Assembly: GCA_000149265.1 (NCBI GenBank)
Contig: CH003396.1
Coordinates: 187,445-251,444 of the forward strand
Direction: 5' to 3'
Length of the DNA stretch: 64,000 nucleotides
From: Ciona savignyi
Taxonomy: Eukaryota > Chordata > Ascidiacea > Phlebobranchia > Cionidae
Shown: one piece after another, positions 48,007-60,000 of the stretch
How the letters are laid out: each line of letters starts with the position of its first letter
Position numbering within the stretch: position 1 is the first letter of the stretch
The notes under the pieces: model-generated
The model's database searches: none
Seen by the model: the letters and a program-made list of their open reading frames with translations, nothing else
What the model was told of the DNA's origin: nothing
Program-made: the position numbers and the translations under genes

Positions 48007-51000
48007 CTAAAAAATCGATTATTTCAATTTCAGATTTAAAAAAAAAAACTATTATTTTACGATTTTTGAAAAAAAAACACGTTAATCCACGATTTCATAA
48101 AAAGAACCATTTATCCACAATATTCTAAAAAGAACCATTAATCCACCATTATAAAAAAAACGATTAATTCAGGATTTTAGAGGGAAAAAAAACACAATAA
48201 TTCACGATTTCATAAAAAAAACGATTATTTCACGATTTCCTTTATCATATTCAACCAACACATTGCAATATCCCCGCTAACCCGAAGGTAATATGACAAA
48301 TACCAGATTTTAACAGCATTTTTCCATCCCAAGAGATAAACAGCCCAAATTTTTCACTTTGGATGCAGATTACAATTACGATCGACATACCGCTTGTTGC
48401 TGTTTCTTAGCTTGTTGTTGCTGCTGCTGTTGTTGTTGTTGTTGCTTTTGCTTTTCCTGCTGTTTCTGTTCTTCCAGCCGTTGCTGCTTCTTGGCCGCGA
48501 TTCTCCGCTGCAGGAAAGCTTCGGCGAAATCGCGGACAGGTTTCGAGTCGCCAAGGTACGACGTTATGTAACCCTTCACTTCGTCCGGCGATTCAAGGTC
48601 GCGCAGGAAACCCACGAACGTCGTGACTGCACGGAATAAAGGAGTTTTAGAAGTTGACGGATTATTTCGGATCAAAACGCATTGTTTGTGAGCATGGCGA
48701 AATAATTCGGAGCAAAACGAATTGTTTGTGTGCATGGCAAAATAATTCGTATCAAAACGAATTGTTTGTGAGCATGGTAAAATAATTCAGAGCAAAATGG
48801 ATTTCGTATCAAAACGAATTGTTTGTGAGCATGGTAAAATAATTCGGAGCAAAATGGATTTCGTATCAAAACGAATTGTTTGTGAGCATGGTAAAATAAT
48901 TCGGAGCAAAACGAATTGTTTGTGTGCATGGCAAAATAATTCGTATCAAAACGAATTGTTTGTGAGCATGGTAAAATAATTCGGAGCAAAATGGATTGTT
49001 TCGACAAACGTCGGAACTGCCCAAAAAAGGAAGTTATTTCGGACCCTGACGGATTTTTTTGGAGAATTGCGGATTAAATCGGATCCTGACGCATTATTTC
49101 AGAGCAAAACGCAATATTCCAGAGCAAAACTCTTCAAAGTAGCCAGAGCCAAAAAAGATACCTTGCGCCCAGAATTGGGTTACTATTCAGGGTTTGTTAA
49201 TAATTTAGTTCCTTTAATTTTAGTTTAACCCATAAATGAAGCAATAAAATGCTTTTCATGTAGAGATGTTTTGAACCGATCACCAATTACTAGAATCTGG
49301 CGATTAATCTGGCAATTATAACAAAACCAGCGCGCACACATATGGATACAATACAGAACGCACCATTCGACCCGAACACACTTACTGTCAAGGTCTGCAG
49401 AGGTGGGCAGCTTCCTCATTTCGGTAACGCACCAAGACACAAAGGGATCGCTTTGCGCAGCGGTCTGTTGCTTCTGGAAATGCGCCAACACCGTGTTGTT
49501 TTCGTTACTCGTGTTGTTGGCCTTCTGCTTGGCTCGTGTCTGTTAAGTGAGATTTTGAGTAAAACAGGGACATGATATGAGGTAGTGTGTATGCTGGTTG
49601 GGTTGATAATTTACAGGCATTGTCGGAACGGTACCTCTAATTACTACAGGATCGCTTGAAGCGCTTGGAGGGTTAGAGCTAGGGTTCCAAGCGCTCATAC
49701 CAGGGGATTTAAGCAACCCAAGCGATCCAAGCGGGGTGCCTCTACATACTACAGAATTCCTTAGAGTGCTTGGATCACTTAGATTGTCATAAAGTAATTC
49801 TAACCCTGTCCCAAACACTAATCTCAACCCCAGAACTAACTTTAACCCTAACCCTAACATAAGCTATTTAAGCGCTCCATGCGATCGAAGTGATCCAAGC
49901 GGTCCAAGCGGTCCAAGCGAACATGTAGTATTTAGAGGGACCGCTCCAATTGATTCTGTAGTAACTAGAGGAACCCTTGTCAGAATCGTTGAGGTCAATT
50001 GCTCGTCTGGTATCTCTAATTGCTACAGGATCACTTGGGACGCTTGGAGACCTAGAGTTAGGGTTTCATTGCGCTCCAACCGATCCCATAGTAATTAGAA
50101 GCACCCCAAATGGCAAGTAATTGAGAGCAGTACGCTTGTCCATACTAACATCGTTTATAATTCATAATTGACATACAGCTCAATTCATTATGAAGTTTAC
50201 CTTCTGTTGTTGGGCTGGGGCTTTTGTGTTATTGGGTTGCGCTGGTTTCCTAGTGACTGCTTTCGGGGCTTGTTCCCAGTATGTGGGTTGGGTGGGTGCT
50301 TGGTACCCCTGGTTGCCCCACACACCCGTCGAGGTGGGGTTGGTCCGGCCGCCCCATGCTACAGCAGCTTGGAGACTGAGTTCAGGTTTCTGGAAGATGT
50401 TTATTGAATGCTGGTTAGTCAAGGTGGTAATGTACTAATGTGTTGGTAAGGTTGGTAGAGTGGTCCACACCCTATCCTACACATGGCTTTTACATAGAGC
50501 TTCTATACGTGGCTTCTATATAAATGGCTTTTATATACACGGCTTTTACACAGTGCTTCTATACAAAGCTATTAAATAGTGCAGGGCACTTTAGGCGGTG
50601 TATGGATCAAACCATTTGTGAGATGGAGCTATTTTCAATGTAATAAAATGTGCAATAGAAATCGTAGTAAAGGTAGGGGCATTATCAGTACCAAGGAAAT
50701 TTACTCTTACATTATTTCAGTTGTATTATCTCCACACCTCACACTTATTTCACTCCAACGCCACGCCAAGTCATATCACTAACCACAGACCAAACACTAA
50801 TTTCGCCCTAAGAAATAACCCCACCCATAACCCCCCCATCAAAACCCATCGGTTGGGGTTGATTGGCACTTACCCCAGTCCCAATCCCAACATTAATTTT
50901 AAAAAACTAACCCCCCCCTTTCACATAAAACAAATTTCACCCTTAAAAAACTAAATCAACCCCAAACACTGATTTTATTCTAAAAACTAACCCCACCCAA

Positions 51001-54000
51001 AAACCCGCAAATCAAACCCACCGGTTGGGGTTGTTTAGCTTGTCCTCGTGACTGGTTCCTCGATTCCTCCATCTGTATCTCCATGAGGGACATTGTGCTG
51101 GGGGTTGGGGGGGTTGCGGCTGTGTAACTTGTCGGGGAAGCCCCCCAAACCCCACGTTGTTGTTGCTGTTGTTGACGCTGGGATATCGCTCGCATCTGCG
51201 GATGAATTGATGTAGTTGATTAAAAAGTTGATTTTGACAAAGTTAAATTTGATAAAAATTGATGGAGTTGATAACAAGTTAATTTTGACAGAGTTAAATT
51301 TTTATAAATGTTGACATTAAGAAAAGTTAATTTTTCATAATGTTGATATTAATAAAAGTTGATATTGATAATAGTTAACATTGTTAAAAAGTTATTTTTT
51401 CATAATGTTGATGAAGATAAAAGTTGATTTTGACAAAAGTTGATATTGATAAAAGTTAATATTGATAAAAAGTTGATTTTGACAAAGTAAAATGATAAAA
51501 GTTGATACTATAAAAAGTTGATATTGTTAAAAGTTGATATTGACAAAACTACCTCATACAACTGCTCCAAGGCCAAAAAAACAGAATAAAAAGCCAACAT
51601 TTCAGGCTATTTTTCTAGGATAAGTTGTTTCCACCTGTTGTTCTTGTAGAAGCCTTTCCTGCTCTTTTCGCTCCTGCAACTTCTGTATTTCGGAAACCGA
51701 CATTTGTTGTTGTTGTTGATGGAGTTGTTGTGTTGATTGTTGTTCGGCCCAGTTGGCAGTTGTTGGGAGTTTGATGTTCTTGAGTTGTTCCTGTTGCTTC
51801 TGGGGGGGAATGGGTTGAATTGGGGGATGATTCTTAAAAGTAACAATTATAACCCTACTCTGGGGTTAAAATCAATGGGGGTAGGGTGGGGTTATAAAAC
51901 ATTTTAAAATAACAGGGTTCTCTAAACATAACAACTGTAAACCCACTCTGGCGTAAAAATCTTGGGAGTAGGGGGAGGGTGGAAAGTTTTTTTTAAAGTT
52001 CCTCTATTTTCCAAAGTTAGTTTACAGTGCCATGCGCTTGTAACACACCTCAGATTCAAGTTACACCAGATTTCGTAATTAAGTTTTTATATAGATTAAA
52101 CTTGTATTCATGAAAATTAAAATTTTACATGGCGGACAATCAATCATATTCCGGTTGATTTTTAAATATTCGTTTGTCAGGCAATAGTGGTAGACTTACC
52201 TTCCTTTGAGCTTCTTCTTTAAGACGTTGGGCTTCCAATTCTTTCTGTCTCTTCAAAGCTTCTTCCTGTGCCTGGGAAGAAATAAGATGTAAACATTGTG
52301 CCTGGGAAGGAATGAGATGTAAACATTGTGTCTGGGAAGAAATAAGATGTAAACATTGTGCCTGGGAAGGAATGAGATGTAAACATTGTGTCTGGGAAGA
52401 AATAAGATGTAAACATTGTGCCTGGGAAGGAATGAGATGTAAACATTGTGCCTGGGAAGGAATAAGATATAAACATTGTGTTTGGGAAGGAATAAGATAT
52501 AAACATTATGTCTGGGAAGAAATGGAATGTAAACATTGTGTCTGGGAAGGAATGTGATATAAACATTGTATTTAGAGAGGAAACAATTATAAAGGGCAAA
52601 TACAGAATAAAACTCAAAAGTATAGTGAGAGGCTGAACTTAATTATCTTAAAAGCACTTAAAAGTTTGTATATTTATTAGAGCTGGGCATAATTGATCAA
52701 AGTTGCATTACAAAATTACACCAGCTCAGTTACGTAATTCCGTAACTGAACGTAATTCCGTAATTACGCCCAGCTCCGAATATTTATTTAAACAGGTCTA
52801 CAGACCCAGTGGTGCAATACAGATGAAGATGTCAAATTCTATCGACGCTAAGCAAGATGAATATAAATTTTACCTTTTCCTCTTGCAGTCGTTTCCTTCT
52901 CTCTTCCTCCACCATTTTGAGATGAAGGAGTCTCTTCTCATGCTCCTCCTGTGCTTGTTTCTTTCTTTTCTCTTCCTCCATCACTCCTCTACGTATTCTC
53001 TCCTCCTCCCTCCTATGGAAAGCCCATCTTTTATTACCAAATTCAGGAGTTCATAAAGTATTGAATTCACTATCATGATGAGTTAACTAGGTTAAACTCC
53101 ATGAGAAACTTAATTAGAACAAAAGTCAAATTTCACGAGTTTAAATTTCATGAGGTTCACTTCACAAGTTCGTCAAAGCGGTTAGTATGGTAGCTTTTTT
53201 ACGACGCCTTTTAACCGAAAGGTTAAAGGTTCGATTCTGATCGCTAGCTAGTTGGTGGTGTCCTTGAGCAAGTCAATCTGGACATTGCCTGAACCCAGCG
53301 GATTAATGGGTTTTACTACCTTGAAAAAAGTGTGAATCATATACAACACAATGTAATAGCTCCGGTAACCCGACGGTGGGCACGAGGTGATCTGACGATT
53401 GCTCATGTGTTATCCCCCTTGGTTTTCCCATTCACGGGGACAAACATAAATATCCTATCCTAAGTTTAAACTACACAAGGTAAAAAACATCACGAGGTAA
53501 AATTTCACGAGGTAAAATTGCTCTTCTTATGGGAGGAAGTAATAAGGAAGAGATAAAAGATTACGAACCTCCGCGCTTCTTCCTCTTCTCTCTCCTCTTC
53601 CTGAAGTTTAGCGATGGCAGCTCGCGCCTTGGCTTCCTCCTCCTAAGAATACAATAATTGAACTTTCGATTCTATATTAACATGGATAATAATGTCCATC
53701 TAAAATGTTATTCTTGCATGTTACATTACAGCTAAAGTACATTACATTAATATGGGAGAGTCCACAGTAGCCAGCGGGACCAGGAATTTAGGCGATAAAC
53801 GGTCCATTAGCATTGGCAAGCTGTTACCCTAGCACCCATGTAGCATCCTGAATTTGAACAATAGAGCTCAAGTCTAAAAGTGTCATTGAAAAAGCTAACT
53901 AGATTCTTAACTGATATAAAGAAGATGAAAATAAGATTTTAAAACTTCTTTTTGCCTGTTGCCTATATGTAGTATTATATTTTGTATGTACACTCTTTCA

Positions 54001-57000
54001 TGATGTGTAAACTCTTTTGTTATAAAACTTCATTCATTTGTCCGAAGATTTTTGGTGGTCGAACCTATCTCTGAGAGAACCTTACCTGACGTCTCTGCTC
54101 CTCTTTGAGCCTCCTCTCCTCCTGTTCTCTTTGAGCCTTCTCCTCTTCCTCTTTGGCTCTTTGAAGCTCAGCCTGTGGAAAAGGAAACGCAATTTTGATT
54201 TGTTTTAAAAAAAAGTGGGCAGAATCAGTAAAGGGTTTCTGCAAGATATTATATGAATATTGGAGTGGGCTATATAAATATTCAGCAATCACAGAAAATG
54301 ATTAGAAAATATAAAATCGCACTTAAATTTAAAATAAATGACCCTAAGAGAATAAAAATTACATGTTTTTGCAGTTGATATTAATAAAAGTTGATATTGA
54401 CAAAAGTTAAAATTGACAAAAGTTGATATTGATAAAAGTTGATATTGACAATTGACATAAGTTGATATTAACAAAAGTTAAAAACTATATAATTGAACTT
54501 AAATTGAAAAAAAAAACGATGAAAATAGAATAAAAATAAAAATCACCTGTCTTTGCATTTCCTCCATGAGATGTTGTTTGTGAAGTTCTTCCATCTTCAA
54601 CCTACGAGCTTCTTCCTGTGCCTGTGGTGCATGGGGTGTTGAGGTGGGGTTCGTTGTAATGGGCAGTAACATTAAAGTAACCAAGTTATCAATGGGTAAA
54701 CCCAAGCAAGTTAAAAAGCCACAAAGGTTAAAATGTAGCATATTCCTTGAAATTAATTGTTTTTGGTTTGTGATTACTGAAAATAAATAGTTCTGTTATT
54801 CCATAATGTTGATTTTGGTTGGCATCACTTGTGTTGCGTAACCACACGGTTTGATTCCCCGTGTGGCATATTACTCCTGTGGAATATGATATTACTCCTG
54901 AATTTAAAAAAACTATTTATCAAAGGTAACATGAAGGGAGAAGAAACTGAACTCTATTATTTTCTTGATTAATTCTTGAATAATTATATACGTAAAATTC
55001 AATATAACCAGTTCAAATTTCATGGGTTCGAACTTTATTGGTTTAAAAGGTAAATTTCATGAGGTTAAATTTAAAAAAAGAGTTAAAAGTTTAAACGGAC
55101 ACGGCTGTTTTTTCAAATTCAGTTGAATACAACAAAGTTGCTACAAAAATTTAGTTCAATATTGCTACAAAGCTGTCACCTGCTGAAGCCTCTGCATTTC
55201 CTCCTTTTCCCGCTGAGCTTTTTCTTCTTCCTCTTCCTGTTTCTTCTTCGCAGCTGCCGATTGCTCCTGAGGAGAAAGAGAATTTATAAAGAATTTTTTG
55301 GCTTGATCAGGAAAAAAAAAATTTTTGGTGAGCATTATAAGTAAAAATATAATCTTTTTTGTCAGATCATCATTTTTTTTCTTTTTTAGGCGAAACTTAG
55401 GGGAAATTAATCTATTTTTTTGCGCATCTTAAGAAAAAAATTTAAATCATCTTTTTTAATCAATGTTATATGAACCATGAATATTTAACATTTAAATTCT
55501 CAGTTGCTATAAAAACTTTTCCACATTTGACTGTATAAATACAGTTTCCACATTCAATTTCCGTCATTTACATAAACCACATGAATAATCTCACCTGCTG
55601 TTTCAGTCTCTCCACTAGCTGCTGCTGTTGCTGAGTGGTTGCCATGGGAACCGGGGAGGGTCGTCGAAGAATGGTCGGGTCATCGTCCCATATCGATTGT
55701 GAAGTGGTGGGTGCTGCTGGGATGTGGATGGGTAGGGGTGAAACTCTGACCTCTTATTGTAAAATTTCCACTAAAAAGGGGTGATATACAATAACAAGAG
55801 GCAGTGGGTATTGAGTAAAACATTTCCAAATTTATAAAAATGCACTTTAAAATGTTTACATTTTTGAATTTCAAATATTCACTTTGTAGAAGTTCATTTT
55901 TGAAGTTCAAATGTTACTTCAAAATGTTTACATTGTGTTGTGCATGAAAGAAATTGCTTTAATCTGAGTTCGTCGTGATTTATAAAGTCCAGAAAAATTT
56001 CCTGTTTTTAGATGCAACCGTCATTCAACAACATACAATTTTACAGACATAACTGTCATGAAGTGTAACTCTGACAAAGAAGCATGTTTTAAAACAAAGT
56101 GCTGGTCTATAATCGATAGTGTAAGAAAAAGTTTTTGCTATTTAAAAGTATCATTTTTTTTTTAAATACCCTTTTTGTTGCCTGAATTCCCGATTAGACC
56201 ATAATACACAAAAAAGTAACAAACTTTGAATCACAACACAAAAGAGACTATTTAAATAACAAAACCCAAACTTTGTTCTCTGAATTCTCAATTAAACCGT
56301 GACACACAAAAACAATAAACCACAGAACAGCCTCTAATAGATTAACAAAACCCAAACTAACTCGGTGGGGGTTGGTTGTTGTTGCACGAGAGCCAGGTAT
56401 TGCGCAACAGTAGCTTGCTGCTGCTGAGTGCTCATCGCAAGAAATTCTTCAGACGAGCTCAGCTGGGACACGATGTTCGCATATGCTGCCTGTTGATGCT
56501 GTTTTTGTTGGAATTCTCTGAAAAGTTGTTTTTTTCTGGTTTAATTGTTGCTTTTGGTGTAATTTTTTTATTTCATTTTTTCTTTTAGTTTAGTTTTTTT
56601 TTTAATTTTAGTTTAATGTTTTATTTCATTTTTGCTGTTAGATAATATAAATATATTTATATTTAATTAATCTTTGCTTCTAAAATACACATATCATGGC
56701 TGCATGTTAGGTCCAGGATTAAATTAAAAATAAACCCATTAAACCTACCGCAAAACCATATATTATATTTTAGTTTAAAATGGGCAAAATAGCGTGACAA
56801 AAAGGTTAATTTCATTTCAATAATTTTACTTCATTTCTCAATATAAAGTTGTTTTTTTTGTTTCTACAACAATATTATAATACTATTTGCAGTTTTATGG
56901 AAACGGTTAAAAACAGCAAAATAACAATGGTTAAAACAATATAAAAACAAGAATTTATTTACAGTAAAAAAATTATAATACGCACAATTTTATTTTGCTT

Positions 57001-60000
57001 GTTCTTGAATTTTTTTTTAATTAACAAAAAACTTTACCTCAAAATCTGCTGTTGTTTCTGCTGTTGTATAAGTTGTTGTTGCTGTTGATATTGTTGCTGC
57101 TGTTGCAGTTGTTGTAATTGTTGTTGTTTCTGCATTTGCATTTGTAGTTGCATTTGTTGTTGTTGTTGTTTAATTAGCTCCGCCTGCTTTTGAGCTTTCA
57201 TAACATCGGAATTGGTTGTCTGGGGAAAGATGTAAAGCCGGTTACGCTCTCCCTTCTAGTTTTGATGTCATCGTTACATTATCCAAATATGATGTCATGT
57301 TTCTAAGCAACCCTCTGTCATAACAACTTTATCAGAGACGGTCGCTTTCTGCTAGCACATATGGATAGGATATGATGTTCATGTTTATCTTTGTGAATGG
57401 AAAAAAAGTACATTGGTATGTTGACATTTGTGCTCAAATGCAACATATAGACAAAATAAATAAAAAAAGTTAAAATTTAAATAAATAAATATCTGTTAAT
57501 TTGCAGTTTACCACGGTGACTTAAGGAAGCATCTTAAGAGATAGCTATGCATTAAAAACACTTGCATTAAGGATTAAAGGCCACTGAATAAAAAACTTTT
57601 ATATTTTGGTATTTTAAAATATGAAGATCATGTTTAGAGGATGCTTTTTAAAGATGTGATGAAATAACATTAGTACGCTGCATGTACTTGAAAAAGTAAG
57701 CAATAAAAATTATATAAAAATTCTAGAAAAATCGTATTGAAAAAATAGGAAAAACATAAAAACCTGCGGTAAAGATTGAGGGACGAATGGTACAGCCCCG
57801 CATCGGGTTATAAGGTCTCCGAGAGGCACAAACTGTGGGTCGCATGCGCGCTTTACGAGGAGGGTGGATGTAAAGTACCCCGCCATGAACCATTCACCCA
57901 TTTCCTGCGAGCTAAAAGGACCTGAGGATTGATAACCAGGGCTTATACAATTGAATGAAAATCCAAGTTGCGAATGTTTGAGCTTCATATGTATGTAGCT
58001 AGGTATGTTGGCGTCTTTAATCAAATTAATTGAATAATCAGTCAATAAGTCTATCATGGGCTTAGAACAACACGGAATTTTGCAAATGTTACACTATACA
58101 GTTATGCAGCTAGGTATGTTGTCGTCTTTGATCATTTTGGTTGAATAATCAGGAATGCTTAAAATAGGCAAAAAACATTAATAATACCAACGTCTGAATA
58201 TTTCCAGCATGTTGAAAAAACATCTCAGCTTGACAGCAGAGGTTAAAATAAAGCTTTTTGGCAAAAGTTGTATCGGGTTAGCGACAAAATATCATTCGTG
58301 GACATAGGTAATATAAAGAAAACACAAGAATAAATATTTGTAAACCTACCAAGCTATACAACCTTTTTTCAGGTCGGTTAATTGTTATTGGACTAGATCA
58401 GCGTTTCCAAACCTTTTTTGGTTGCGGACTATTTCTTTACCAGCGAAAGTCTTTGCGGACTTAAAGTGCATCAATTTTCAATTAGCGTAAGTCAAAATTG
58501 TAGCGTAACGTTTAAAAACAAATAAAAGTTTTGCAAATTGTTGATGTGCTAGTGGACTCATTTAAACCTTCCACGGACTCATTTGAGACCGCGGACTTGG
58601 GTTGGGAAACACTGGATGCATGCACAGCTCTAATATAGACACAGAGACCTTAATCTATCCTACCCACCTTGGGTCTCTCCTTGTGGGTCTTTATAGAACC
58701 ACTTCATCGCCAGGTCAGGTACATTCGGGGTCGCGCTGCCCTGTAGCAGGGTCATGGGGTCAAGGGCGGGTGGAAGTCGGGTGGGTAACGGTACAGTGGG
58801 GTCGGCAATCGGGGTTTTCTCTTCGAATTCGGTGAGCGAATCAATCAACTTTAACGCGTTCTGTGGAAAAGATGTTTTTTTTCAAATAAAAATACTAATT
58901 TACAGCAAGTTTTTTTTATAAGAACCTAGGCTATTTACTAGATGTTTTTTTAAAATAATAAATACTAATTTACAACAAGTTTTTATTAAAACTTAGGATA
59001 TTAACTAGCAAATAAAAGGTAATTTATAATAACTTCCAAAGGTTTTTATGGGAAGTTATTTAATGGCCACTTAAAAATTCATTGGTAATCCATAGAAGTT
59101 GTTTTTTTTTGCACCTTGCCACCAAAAAGATAAAAAATCTATAAATTTTGTCCTGGAGGTGGTCATAAAAAGATAAAAAAAAATTATGTCTAATTTCTTT
59201 CTTTTTTTTAAATAACAAAAAAAGAGAAATTTCCAAGTTTTTTTCTAAAACTGAAGTCAATTAGCAAATTTAAAGCTTATTACAGTTTTTATCACAACTA
59301 ATGTTATTTAGTGCCTACAAAAAGCCAATTGATAGTCCAGTTGTTTATAACCACACCTTTTCCTCAAAGAATAAAAAAATCTGTTTTTTATGTGATCATA
59401 AAAAAATCATGCATAATTCAAGTTTTGTCCTACTGTTTAAGCGTTATATTGTTTAATTAGTGGTAAACACTGCAATTTAAAAACAAATAAAAATTGATGG
59501 ATTAATACATCATGTTTCATGCAAATTGGGTTGCCATATCATGCCAGCAATGCTGATTAAAGGAATAACAGTTTCTGTTTACATTTTCTCGCGTCAGAAA
59601 CTTATTCGGTCACATAACCATTTATTTATATATTCTAGCGTCAGAAAAAACATTTTTACATGTTTTAAAGCTTTGAAATAAACCAAACATTCTTTTTAGC
59701 ATAAAAGTAAAACTATACAAGTAATAATATAAATAAACAGTTGTGCGAATGGTTAACATGCCGATTCAAATACAGAATTTTACATTAAAAACGGTATCAG
59801 CAATGAGTCGCATCATGGGTTGGAAACTGGGCCTGATAAAACAAGAATAAAATAAACTGACCATTTCATGATGGATCATGTGGTCCACATCTTCTTCAGG
59901 TGGTTGCTTTACTGTGTCTGTGGAATTACGATGATTAGGTTATAATAAGGATGGTCAGGTCATGAGTCAGGAGTGAATTTTGATCAGTTTGATATGTGTG

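Noticed and set aside
48359-48639. Poly-Cys and poly-Leu plus-strand ORFs
   Set aside because: Antisense frames of the poly-Gln part of GIGYF exon 48391-48626.
52219-52617. Repetitive 132-residue minus-strand ORF
   Set aside because: Translation of the 30-bp intronic minisatellite; the exon frame ends at its acceptor.
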